From the NCBI GenBank assembly GCA_022771695.1, contig JALEKJ010000015.1:22948-86947 (forward strand): DNA of 64,000 nucleotides, written 5' to 3'. This document shows positions 24,130 through 32,395 of this stretch, in pieces. Positions within the stretch are counted from its first letter, which is position 1. Each line of letters begins with the position of its first letter. Position numbers and translations under genes: made by a program. A model generated the notes under the pieces. That model ran no database searches. It saw only the letters and a list, made by a program, of their open reading frames with translations, and was not told the DNA's origin. The DNA is from Roseburia sp. GTDB lineage: Bacteria > Bacillota > Clostridia > Lachnospirales > Lachnospiraceae.

Positions 24130-24807
24130 TTATGGAAAGGTAATGCCCTCTCCAATATTGGGAAAAATCAAGGCGGCGGCGCAGTCGAATACAAAAAGCA
24201 ACAGCAGAATTGTATTCAGATTGCGTCGCGTTTTTGCTGATAGATGAAAAAAGAATCGACGAAGCATACCGGACAGAATACCAATCCAGATTGCCCCCGC
24301 AATGCCGAAACCAAGGGCAGACCATAGGCAGATATAGCCATGAAAATGAAAGGGATATCCGGAATAATCCCAATAGCGAAGTCCCCATGTGATATCAAGA
24401 AAATATCCGACGGCAAGCTCTAGAAAGCTCCCGAGAAATGCTGACAGAAAAAATAAAACGATAAAACGTTGAAGGTGATAGAAGAATCCCATTTTCCGGC
24501 GAGCACGCATGGAAAAAGCAGCAGAATCCGATGCGCCGGAAAATGACCCGGCGGAAAGCGACCGATGCGCAAGCAGGACATGAAAGAGGACGGCTCCGGT
24601 GCCGTAAACCGGAAGCCATGGTCCATAAAAGAAACCGCGATTTACATAAGTCCCTTCCATCAGGTAGAGCAGGAATACTTCCCAAAGAAAGCCCGAAGCG
24701 GAACCGACAAAGAAGAAAAAAATCTCTAGCGAGATAATATCTGCAATATAGTTCTGCTCCGGTGGGCAGAGTTCGTGAAAATCCGGTAAACGAGTCTGCT
24801 TTTTCAT
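24130..24807 (-). CDS. Putative ABC transporter permease of the CmpB family (PF06541-like)
   Basis: About 225 residues with four to five membrane helices. The family pattern is visible: GFLWEVFLLYLMEGTYVNRG, FFYGPWLPVYGTGAVLF, FLGSFLELAVGYFLDITWGL and YWDYSGYPFHFHGYICLWSALG. Neither possible start has a good ribosome site. The ATG at 24807 is chosen because it begins 20 bp after the upstream dmkA stop, while a GTG at 24852 would overlap that gene. Role unknown. It is likely co-transcribed with dmkA. Confidence 0.75.
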   Translation of the reverse strand: MKKQTRLPDFHELCPPEQNYIADIISLEIFFFFVGSASGFLWEVFLLYLMEGTYVNRGFFYGPWLPVYGTGAVLFHVLLAHRSLSAGSFSGASDSAAFSMRARRKMGFFYHLQRFIVLFFLSAFLGSFLELAVGYFLDITWGLRYWDYSGYPFHFHGYICLWSALGFGIAGAIWIGILSGMLRRFFFHLSAKTRRNLNTILLLLFVFDCAAALIFPNIGEGITFP

Positions 24808-24826
24808 GGGAATAGCATGCCCAATT

Positions 24827-25741
24827 TTAGAAAAATCTTTCGAACAATCCACCTAAAAAGATAACAACTGTATAGCTTCCCATAAGAATCTCGTAGTTTT
24901 GAATTGCCACGATAAAAGTGTCCGGTTTTTTCTGCTCTTTGTGGAATGCACGGACATTTTTCCAAACGGCAGGGAACGTCAGCAGTATCAGCAGACAGAT
25001 TGGATGGAGCATTCCAAACAGTACCATAATACACGGTGCGATATAACACAGAAGATAGAGCACGGAAAACAGGGTTAAGGAGTTTTTAGTGCCTAAATAA
25101 TATGGCAGAGTAAAGCGCTTTACCAGAATATCCTTTTCCACATCACAGGTGTTGTTGGCAAGCATAATGTTGGCGGTTACACAGGTCGGAATCACGCATA
25201 AAAGAATCAGAGTAAGCAATGGAAGGACTTGAAGATTTATGGTGATTTCTTCCAGGCTTAACTGAAGCGTCAGATAAGTTCCTTCCGGCATGTTGATATA
25301 CAGCAGGAGAAATGGAACAAAGATTCCCTGAAAAAGTCCCGAGAACAGTTCACCCAAAGGTAACCTGGAAATCGGAACCGGACCGTAAGTGTAGCAGACG
25401 CCGCATAAAAAGCACAGAATACCAAGCAACAGCACTACAACGTCGGTACAATAGGCAAGATATAAGCCTAATCCGGCGCTTATAAGAAACATTATACAGA
25501 TTGCAATCAGTCCGGCACGCCTATTAATTGGAAGCATTTCCGGATAATCTTTGCTGTCAATGTAATTATTGATGGCAGTTGTTGTCAGGTCAAATACAAA
25601 CATTGCGACAAAAAATATGGAAGTCAGCTTCCAGTTTATAATCTGCCTGCTATAAAACAAAAAGGCGAGTGTCATAAAAAAAGTAAAAAGACTTGTGATT
25701 TTTGTTTGAATTTCTACATACTTGAGAAATTTTTTCAACAT
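24827..25741 (-). CDS. dmkA: UbiA-family prenyltransferase, DmkA-like
   Basis: This 304-residue protein has eight to nine membrane helices and both Asp-rich UbiA motifs: TTAINNYIDSKDYPE and ANNTCDVEKD. It resembles 1,4-dihydroxy-2-naphthoate prenyltransferases, which make demethylmenaquinone. It is divergent from ndh2 and the other EET genes, so a dedicated quinone supply for flavin-based extracellular electron transfer is likely, as in Listeria dmkA. AGAGGGT precedes the ATG. No other menaquinone gene is in the window. Confidence 0.85.
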   Translation of the reverse strand: MLKKFLKYVEIQTKITSLFTFFMTLAFLFYSRQIINWKLTSIFFVAMFVFDLTTTAINNYIDSKDYPEMLPINRRAGLIAICIMFLISAGLGLYLAYCTDVVVLLLGILCFLCGVCYTYGPVPISRLPLGELFSGLFQGIFVPFLLLYINMPEGTYLTLQLSLEEITINLQVLPLLTLILLCVIPTCVTANIMLANNTCDVEKDILVKRFTLPYYLGTKNSLTLFSVLYLLCYIAPCIMVLFGMLHPICLLILLTFPAVWKNVRAFHKEQKKPDTFIVAIQNYEILMGSYTVVIFLGGLFERFF

Positions 25742-25871
25742 TATGCGTACCCTCTACATTCTTTATCATTATCTATCAAAGGATTGTAGCATTGAAAGAA
25801 TAAAAAAGCAAATCTTTTCTAGGACGAAAGTACTTTAATACGTGAATGCGTGACTACGGGAACTGACGAAG

Positions 25872-25900
25872 TTGCTACAATAATCCTAGTGTGGTAAAAT
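25872..25900 (+). promoter_or_regulatory. Promoter of the EET operon
   Basis: TTGCTA (25872-25877), a 17-bp spacer and TAAAAT (25895-25900) with an extended TGG before the -10. A hairpin (25902-25908 with 25930-25936) lies in the 5' leader before ndh2. Confidence 0.6.
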
Positions 25901-25964
25901 GTCCTGCGTGCGTGGATTATTCGAGAACGCGCAGGAAACTCTAAGAACGAAAGAGGAGAATGTC

Positions 25965-28007
25965 ATGATTAATATCGTTGTTATCGGAGCGGGTTATGCA
26001 GGAGTGCTAGCCACGAAAAAACTTGAGAAAAAACTCCGGAAAAAGGGAGTTGCAGGTGAGACACAGATTACACTTATTGATAAGCATCCTTATCACACGA
26101 TGCTGACAGAATTACATGAGGTTGCAGCTTGTCGTGTGGGTGAGGAAAGCGTTAAGATGAATCTTGACCAAATCTTTGCGAGACGAAAAGTGAATGTTGT
26201 TTTAGATACAGTCACCAAGATTCAGTTCGAGAATCAGAAGGTTGTAGGCGAGAATGGGGAGTATGATTATGACTACCTTGTGTTGGCAGCAGGCTCAAAG
26301 CCAACCTATTTTGGTGTGGAAGGTGCCGAGGAGTTCAGCTATACACTCTGGTCTTATGACGATGCAGTCAAATTAAGAGATAGAATTCACGACTGTTTCC
26401 GATTGGCAGCGGATGAGCCGAAGGAAGAAAAGAGACGTGAACTTTTAAGTTTTTATATTGTGGGTGCCGGATTTACCGGTGTAGAGATGGCAGGAGAACT
26501 GGCGGAATATGTGCCGATTTTGTGCAAACGTTTTCACGTCAAGCCGGAAGACGTTACTATCGTTGATGTAGACGGCTTATCCCGTCCGGTTCCGGTGTTG
26601 CCTGAAAAGCTGTCCGGTAAGGTAGAGAGACGACTGGTAAAACAGGGCGTGCAGGTAGTCATGAACTCCAGCGTTGTGGGTGTAGGCGAGAACTTCATCA
26701 AATTAAAACAGGGCGATGAGGTAACACAGCATACGGCAGGTACCGTTATCTGGACGGCGGGTATTGAAAGTGCAGAGATTACGGCCGATACTGCAAAAGA
26801 GGTAAAGAGTGCAGGCAGAGGAAGAATCGAGGTTGATTCCTACTTAAGATGTGTGGATCATGAAAATGTATACGTCATTGGCGATAATATGATGTACACT
26901 GCACCGGGTGAAGAACGTCCGGTTCCACAGATGGTTGAAAATGCAGAACACAGCGCATCTACTGCCGCGAACAACATTACGGCAGCAATTACCAGGAAAG
27001 TGGAAATGGAAGAGTACAATCCGAAGTTCCACGGAATTATGGTCTGCATTGGTGGACGTTATGGTGTGGCAAGAGGCGGTATGGCAAAGCATCAGATGAA
27101 TCTGGCTTCTTTCTTTGCCATGTTTGCAAAGCATTTTATTAATATTGTTTACTTTGTTCAGGTAATGGGCTGGACCAAGGTATTTAGCTATCTGAAGCAT
27201 GAAATCTTTACGATTCGCAATAATCGCAGCTTTTTAGGCGGACATTTCTCGAACCGGACTCCGAGCTTCCTTTTAGTGCCTCTGCGCGTATGGCTGGGTG
27301 CTGTATGGGTATTTGAAGCTGTGATGAAGATTGTGGAAGGCTGGTTTAAAAAACCGATGTTGGCAAGCTTTTTCGGCGGTGCAAATGCGTGGTATGATTC
27401 TCTGCTGGGCAATGCAACAGCAGTAGACGCAGCAGCAAGTGCAAGTACGACAGTAAGTACCGCAGTAGACGCAGCAGCGAGTGCAAGCACGACGGTAAGC
27501 ACAGCAGTAGATGCAGCAGCAAGTGCGACCGGTGCAGTGGCAGACGCAGTAACAAGTGTTGGTACCGTTTTGATGAATTGGGATTTTGGATTGTTCCGTA
27601 CGATTCTTGTCAGCGGAAAAGACCTCGCAAGTTCTGCATTAGGAGATTATGCGTTTAAAGTAGATATTCCGTTTGTCAACTGGTTTTTGGAGAATGCAGT
27701 TCTCTCCAGTGATGGCATGCAGATGTTCATGCAGATTATGATTGTAGTGTTAGAACTGTTAATCGGACTTGGATTAATCGGTGGCTTATTTACATTCCCG
27801 TCAGCAGGAGTATCCCTGATTCTTCAGGTGATGTTCTTAAGCACAACCGGATTGTACTTAAACAGCATCTGGATGGTATTTGCATCCATCGCTGTACTGA
27901 TTGGCAGTGGTTATACGGTTGGTCTTGATTACTATGTAGGACCGTTCTTAAAGAAACACTGGAAAAATGTAAAATGGGTTAAAAGGTGGTATCTCTACAA
28001 TGACTAG
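25965..28007 (+). CDS. ndh2: Type II NADH dehydrogenase of the EET system
   Basis: This 680-residue protein has an N-terminal two-Rossmann flavoprotein part (about 1-400) with FAD motif VVIGAGYAGVLATKKL and NAD motif YIVGAGFTGVEMAGELAEY. The C-terminal extension (about 400-680) has several membrane helices and a DoxX-like look, split by a low-complexity AVDAAASASTTVST repeat. Ordinary Ndh-2 enzymes are about 400 residues; the membrane extension marks the EET variant. It would pass electrons from NADH to demethylmenaquinone. The ATG at 25965 follows AGAGGAG. It overlaps dmkB by 8 bp. Confidence 0.92.
   Translation: MINIVVIGAGYAGVLATKKLEKKLRKKGVAGETQITLIDKHPYHTMLTELHEVAACRVGEESVKMNLDQIFARRKVNVVLDTVTKIQFENQKVVGENGEYDYDYLVLAAGSKPTYFGVEGAEEFSYTLWSYDDAVKLRDRIHDCFRLAADEPKEEKRRELLSFYIVGAGFTGVEMAGELAEYVPILCKRFHVKPEDVTIVDVDGLSRPVPVLPEKLSGKVERRLVKQGVQVVMNSSVVGVGENFIKLKQGDEVTQHTAGTVIWTAGIESAEITADTAKEVKSAGRGRIEVDSYLRCVDHENVYVIGDNMMYTAPGEERPVPQMVENAEHSASTAANNITAAITRKVEMEEYNPKFHGIMVCIGGRYGVARGGMAKHQMNLASFFAMFAKHFINIVYFVQVMGWTKVFSYLKHEIFTIRNNRSFLGGHFSNRTPSFLLVPLRVWLGAVWVFEAVMKIVEGWFKKPMLASFFGGANAWYDSLLGNATAVDAAASASTTVSTAVDAAASASTTVSTAVDAAASATGAVADAVTSVGTVLMNWDFGLFRTILVSGKDLASSALGDYAFKVDIPFVNWFLENAVLSSDGMQMFMQIMIVVLELLIGLGLIGGLFTFPSAGVSLILQVMFLSTTGLYLNSIWMVFASIAVLIGSGYTVGLDYYVGPFLKKHWKNVKWVKRWYLYND
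27420..27530 (+). repeat. 42-bp coding repeat inside ndh2
   Basis: Two full copies (27420-27461, 27462-27503) and one partial copy encode AVDAAASASTTVST. They lie between predicted membrane segments and probably form a flexible or helical extracytoplasmic loop. The high identity suggests recent slippage. Confidence 0.9.
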
Positions 28008-28959
28008 GTTGTCTTTGAATTTCGACACCGCTTTTACGCAGGCGAAGGAAGAAGTTGACCGCGTATTGCTGGCGGCGCCGTTGCTTATTCGTAGGTACAC
28101 GTCTTATCTGACACAGACGCACGGGAAGTTCGTCAGAGCCAGAGCGGTGTTAGCGTGTGCAATGGATGAGGAAGGATGTATAGGTGAGGATGCAATTATC
28201 TTCGCGGCTGCAATCGAGGTCCTTCATCTGGCGACGCTGGTTCATGATGACATTATGGACGATGCTGCTCTGCGCAGAGGACAGGAGACGCTTCAGAAGA
28301 AGTTTGGCAAGAGAACGGCGGTTATTTGCGGAGATTATCTGTTGTCAGCAGCAATCCAGGAACTGCGGAAAGTGCAGGATACGGACAAATATAAGCAGTT
28401 AAATATTCCAAATTATGTGGAGCAGATCTGCATGGGCGAGCTGCGGCAGAATATGAACAACCGTAATTACGGATTGTCGATGTACCGGTATTTGAGCATC
28501 ATCAATGGCAAGACAGCGGCGTTATTCGAGGCTTCCTATTTTGCAGGAGCGGTGGTTCATGAGAAGGATGAGGCAAGATTGCGGTTGTATCGTCAGTTGG
28601 GACGTTACACCGGTGTGATTTTCCAGTTGACAGATGACTGTATTGACTATGAAAATGATGAGCAGACCGCTTTAAAGAGTGTGCAGTCCGATTTTGAGCA
28701 GGGAGTTGTTACGCTTCCGGTAATTCATACATTTTCACAGAAACCGGAGCTTAAGAGCAAAGCAGAGACCGGAACACTTTCCAAGGAGGAACTCCTTGCG
28801 GCGGTGAAGAATTGCGGTGGTGTCGCATTTACACATCAGACAGCAAAGCGTTATTATGCCAAGGCAAGGCGTGCATTGGATGCATTGCATCTTTCTGGGC
28901 AGAAAGCAGATATTTTGAAAGAACTGCTCGATAAGTCTTACTATGGATTGAAAAAATAG
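28000..28959 (+). CDS. dmkB: Polyprenyl diphosphate synthase, DmkB-like
   Basis: This 319-residue trans-prenyl synthase carries both DDxxD motifs: LVHDDIMDDAALRRG and FQLTDDCIDYEND. It also has FGKRTAVICGDYLLSAA and the GK of INGKTAALF. It would make the side chain (hepta- or octaprenyl diphosphate) used by DmkA. It overlaps the end of ndh2 by 8 bp, so the two are co-translated. Position in the EET operon supports a DmkB role rather than general isoprenoid synthesis. Confidence 0.92.
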   Translation: MTRLSLNFDTAFTQAKEEVDRVLLAAPLLIRRYTSYLTQTHGKFVRARAVLACAMDEEGCIGEDAIIFAAAIEVLHLATLVHDDIMDDAALRRGQETLQKKFGKRTAVICGDYLLSAAIQELRKVQDTDKYKQLNIPNYVEQICMGELRQNMNNRNYGLSMYRYLSIINGKTAALFEASYFAGAVVHEKDEARLRLYRQLGRYTGVIFQLTDDCIDYENDEQTALKSVQSDFEQGVVTLPVIHTFSQKPELKSKAETGTLSKEELLAAVKNCGGVAFTHQTAKRYYAKARRALDALHLSGQKADILKELLDKSYYGLKK

Positions 28960-29020
28960 TTATTTTTCCGGCTGATGCCGGTGAAATATAGAAACTTTTA
29001 CAAGAGAAAGGGAAAAGATT

Positions 29021-30115
29021 ATGAAAAAAAGATTAGCAGTATTGTTGAGTATGGTACTTACAGTATCCGTATTGGCAGTGGGATGTGGAGACACAAAGGC
29101 TGATGCAGGTAATCAGGGACAGACTTCTGTTTCTACAGAAGCAGAAAGTGGTGACGCAGCAGCAAGCAGTGATGCAGCAGTTGCTACAGAGGGAAGCTTA
29201 AAGACAGGACTTGGAATTATTACAAGTGTTTCCGGTTCTGCAGATGCAGCAGATGCAGACGGTGTTGCGGAGGCAGATGTGACCATCGCAGCAGTTACCG
29301 TTGATGCAGACGGCAGGATTGTAGAATGTACGATCGATATTGCACAGACTGTTATCAACTTTAGTGCAGAAGGTAAGATTACAACTGATTTAGCAACCGA
29401 GTACCAGACCAAGCAGGAGTTAGGCGAGGGATATGGTATGAAGGCAGCTTCCGGTATCGGAAAAGAGTGGAATGAGCAGGCAGATGCTTTTGCAGCATAC
29501 TGTGTAGGTAAGACTGCTGATGAAGTAGCCGGAATCGCAGTAACAGAGACCGGTGTAGCAGCAGATGAGGACTTAGCAGCATCCTGTACCGTACATATCG
29601 GTGGATTTCAGGAAGTTGTAGCAAAGGCTGTAAACAATGCAACAGAGGCAGGCGCACAGGCAGGCGATAAGCTTGGTCTTGGCGTTTCTACAAATATTGC
29701 AAAATCCGCAGATGCATCCGCAGATGCAGACGGTGTTGCACAGGCATACACAACTGTTTCCGTAGTTACCGTTAATGCAGACGGCAAGATTACAAGTGCT
29801 GTAATTGATGCAGTTCAGGCAAACGTAAACTTCGATACAACCGGTAAAATTACATCTGATTTAACAGCAGAGGTTGCTTCTAAGAACGAGCTTGGCGATG
29901 CATATGGTATGAAGGCAGCTTCTTCCATCGGAAAAGAGTGGAACGAGCAGGCAGCAGCATACGCAGCATATGCTGTTGGAAAGACTGCTGACGAAGTAAA
30001 TGCAACAGCAGTGGCAGAGGGAGTTCCTTCTGATGCGGACTTAGCAGCTTCTGTAACTGTACACATTACAGATTTCAACACTGTAATCACAAAGGCAGTT
30101 AACAACGCAAAATAA
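29021..30115 (+). CDS. pplA: Flavinylated lipoprotein of the EET system, PplA-like
   Basis: This 364-residue lipoprotein (signal peptide, Cys22 in VLAVGCGD) has a disordered Ala/Ser linker and two tandem copies of one domain (about 60-207 and 217-364). Each copy contains GYGMKAAS or AYGMKAAS, IGKEWNEQA and VGKTADEV, and ends DLAAS..TVHI...F..V..KAVNNA. The D-x-D-L-A-A-S stretches fit an ApbE recognition motif, making Ser188 and Ser344 the likely FMN-attachment residues, where Thr is more usual. It would shuttle electrons across the wall to extracellular acceptors. The motif assignment is inference. Confidence 0.88.
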   Translation: MKKRLAVLLSMVLTVSVLAVGCGDTKADAGNQGQTSVSTEAESGDAAASSDAAVATEGSLKTGLGIITSVSGSADAADADGVAEADVTIAAVTVDADGRIVECTIDIAQTVINFSAEGKITTDLATEYQTKQELGEGYGMKAASGIGKEWNEQADAFAAYCVGKTADEVAGIAVTETGVAADEDLAASCTVHIGGFQEVVAKAVNNATEAGAQAGDKLGLGVSTNIAKSADASADADGVAQAYTTVSVVTVNADGKITSAVIDAVQANVNFDTTGKITSDLTAEVASKNELGDAYGMKAASSIGKEWNEQAAAYAAYAVGKTADEVNATAVAEGVPSDADLAASVTVHITDFNTVITKAVNNAK

Positions 30116-30135
30116 GTAAGAGGCGCTGAACATGT

Positions 30136-30195
30136 GAGGGGTGTGCATATATGCGCACTCCTCTTTTGTGCAATAGAAAACTGTGTTCTATTGCA
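30136..30195 (+). terminator. Hairpins between pplA and fmnB
   Basis: An imperfect 14-bp stem (30136-30149 with 30150-30163, two G-U pairs) is followed by TTTTG. A second 10-bp stem (TGCAATAGAA, 30169-30178, with 30186-30195) comes next. A leaky terminator here would give high pplA and lower downstream expression. Confidence 0.65.
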
Positions 30196-30270
30196 TGAAA
30201 GAGAAGTGCGCAGATGCGAAGCGCGCTTTTGTTCTGTAAGGTGTAAAGTATTGTATTTTGAGGAAGAGAC

Positions 30271-31341
30271 ATGAAGAAGATTAGAATGGCAGCCGCATTA
30301 TTGGTAGCAACTGTAATTGTTTGTTTTTTTTCATATAGGCAGTCCGCGGGTGATTTGGCGGTGACCGCTGAATTGACCCGTTACAATGCGACGTTTCTGG
30401 ATGTGTTTGATACAAGAACAGAGATTGTCGGATATGGGGCAAGCAAAGAAGAATTTACCGCGCAAGTAGAACTGTTAAAAGAGAAACTAATCTATTATAA
30501 TAATCTATATGATATTTATAATGATTATGAAGGTATGAACAATATCAAGACGATTAACGATAATGCAGGCGTCGCTCCTGTAGTTGTAGATGAGGAAATT
30601 ATTAATCTGTTAAAGTTTAGCAAGGACATGTATGAGCTTACCGACGGACAGGTGAATATTGCCATGGGAAGTGTACTTTCCATATGGCATGATTACAGAG
30701 AACACGGTATGGTTGATCCGGATAATGCAACACTTCCGCCGATGGATAGGCTAGTAAGCGCATCTGTATACACGGATATCAGCCATGTGAAGATAGATGA
30801 AGAGGCATCCACGGTTTACCTTGAGGATCCGGAACTGTCACTGGATGTAGGTGGAATTGGGAAAGGCTATGCCGTGCAGAAGGTGGCAGATTATGCGAGA
30901 GAAATCGGCATGGAAAATGTCCTCATCAGCGTGGGCGGAAACGTCTGCGCAGTAGGAGAAAAAATAGACGGATCAAAGTGGAGGCTTGGCATTCAGAATC
31001 CGGATATGAGCAGTGAGACGGAATATTCCGAAAAAGTTGATTTGAAGGATGAGTGCGTGGTCACCAGTGGAAATTACCAGAGATATTATATGGTCGATGG
31101 AGTGCGCTATTGCCATATTGTGGACCCGGATACACTGATGCCTGCAGATTATTTTGCATCTGTATCCATTATTACAGATGATTCCGGCATGGCAGATGCA
31201 CTGTCGACGGCAGTTTATAATATGCCCCTCGAAGACGGAATTGCTTTTGTGAATGGCATGGATGGCGTGGAAGCAATGTGGATTTTGGAGGGCGGAAGCA
31301 TCCGATATTCCGACCATTTCAAGGAGTATATTGCAGAATAG
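30271..31341 (+). CDS. fmnB: FAD:protein FMN transferase (ApbE family), FmnB-like
   Basis: This 356-residue enzyme attaches FMN to Ser/Thr of exported proteins. It has an N-terminal membrane anchor (AAALLVATVIVCFFSY, 7-22) and no lipobox Cys. ApbE motifs are LSLDVGGIGKGYAVQKVADY, ENVLISVGGNVCAVG and CVVTSGNYQRYYMVDG followed by CHIVDPDTLMPAD. It lies between its likely substrate PplA and EetA, 14 bp before the latter. Confidence 0.94.
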   Translation: MKKIRMAAALLVATVIVCFFSYRQSAGDLAVTAELTRYNATFLDVFDTRTEIVGYGASKEEFTAQVELLKEKLIYYNNLYDIYNDYEGMNNIKTINDNAGVAPVVVDEEIINLLKFSKDMYELTDGQVNIAMGSVLSIWHDYREHGMVDPDNATLPPMDRLVSASVYTDISHVKIDEEASTVYLEDPELSLDVGGIGKGYAVQKVADYAREIGMENVLISVGGNVCAVGEKIDGSKWRLGIQNPDMSSETEYSEKVDLKDECVVTSGNYQRYYMVDGVRYCHIVDPDTLMPADYFASVSIITDDSGMADALSTAVYNMPLEDGIAFVNGMDGVEAMWILEGGSIRYSDHFKEYIAE

Positions 31342-31355
31342 AAGCAGAGGAAGAT

Positions 31356-31742
31356 ATGGAAAAGAAAACCAGAAAAAATGATATCATATTGATTGCAGTG
31401 CTGGCGGTGATTGCACTCATATCCTACGTGGGAATCGGATTTTTCCAAGGCGCAAATACTTCAAACGGCGTGGCAGTGGTTACCATCGACGGCGAAGAAT
31501 ATGGGCGCTACCCGTTAGTGGTAGACACTACGGAGAAAATTGAGTTACCGGACGGTTCCTACAATTTATTGGAAATCAAAGATGGCAAGGCAGATATTAC
31601 AGATGCCTCCTGCCCGGATGGAATCTGCGTTAACCACCGTGCGGTCAGCAAGAGAGGACAGAGCATTGTCTGCCTGCCAAATAAGGTTGTCGTAGAGATT
31701 GAAAACGGTGAAGAGTCAGATATAGATTTTATGGTGAATTAG
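31356..31742 (+). CDS. eetA: EetA-like membrane protein with NusG domain II
   Basis: This 128-residue protein has one N-terminal membrane helix (IILIAVLAVIALISYVGIGF) and an extracytoplasmic NusG_II domain: VVTIDGEEYGRYPL, DASCPDGICVNHRAVSKRGQ, SIVCLPNKVVVEI. The three cysteines are typical. In Listeria EetA works with EetB to pass electrons from quinol towards the flavinylated protein. The ATG at 31356 follows GAGGAAG. eetB follows by 13 bp. Confidence 0.93.
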   Translation: MEKKTRKNDIILIAVLAVIALISYVGIGFFQGANTSNGVAVVTIDGEEYGRYPLVVDTTEKIELPDGSYNLLEIKDGKADITDASCPDGICVNHRAVSKRGQSIVCLPNKVVVEIENGEESDIDFMVN

Positions 31743-31755
31743 AGAGAGCAAGCAT

Positions 31756-32253
31756 ATGAAAACGAAAAAGATAGCATATTTGGGGCTGCTCATTGCCCTA
31801 GCGTTTGTATTTTCCTATATTGAATTTTTGATTCCGGTGAACATCGGTGTGCCGGGCGCGAAGCTCGGTCTGGCAAATCTGGTGGTCATTGTGGCGCTGT
31901 ATACGCTCGGAGAACGGGATGCGTTTCTTTTGTCAGTGGTGAGAATCGTGCTGGTTGGATTTACTTTTGCAAATATGGCAAGTATGATATACAGTCTGGC
32001 GGGTGGTATTTTAAGTTACCTTGCCATGCTGATTGCCAAGAGAACAAAGCTGTTATCGATGACCGGTGTCAGCGTGCTTGGCGGAGTGTTCCACAATGTG
32101 GGGCAGATTATTGTCGCAATTCTGGTGCTGGAGACGGCAAGTCTCGTTTACTATTTGCCGGTACTTTTGATTGCCGGAATCACATCCGGTGTAATCATCG
32201 GTATATTGGGCGCAATGGTCACAAAACGGATGGCAGGCATCGTGGAGAAGTAG
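31756..32253 (+). CDS. eetB: EetB-like Gx transporter family membrane protein
   Basis: This 165-residue protein has five to six membrane helices and the Gx/heptaprenyl-synthase-component-I pattern: PVNIGVPGAKLGLANLVVIV, MASMIYSLAGGILSYLAML and GVFHNVGQIIVAILVLE. Older annotations call this family heptaprenyl diphosphate synthase component I. The neighbourhood (eetA, ApbE, PplA, Ndh2) supports the EetB role in electron transfer instead. Confidence 0.92.
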   Translation: MKTKKIAYLGLLIALAFVFSYIEFLIPVNIGVPGAKLGLANLVVIVALYTLGERDAFLLSVVRIVLVGFTFANMASMIYSLAGGILSYLAMLIAKRTKLLSMTGVSVLGGVFHNVGQIIVAILVLETASLVYYLPVLLIAGITSGVIIGILGAMVTKRMAGIVEK

Positions 32254-32289
32254 CTTTGTCAGTTTACTTATAAGCCAGGCAAAAAAGCC

Positions 32290-32318
32290 TTGTAAACATG
32301 GTAATCGTAGCTTATAAT
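32290..32318 (+). promoter_or_regulatory. Promoter of guaA
   Basis: TTGTAA (32290-32295), 17 bp, then TATAAT (32313-32318). It lies 78 bp before the guaA start. No purine riboswitch pattern was seen in the leader. Confidence 0.7.
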
Positions 32319-32395
32319 AGTAGAAATTGATGCACACGCTTCTTAGAACGGGAGTGGCGTGCATGGAATTAGAACAATCAGGAGGAAAATGGTTC

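Noticed and set aside
32254..32395. Guanine riboswitch before guaA
   Set aside because: No three-way junction core was visible; only a sigma-A-type promoter and weak hairpins were found.
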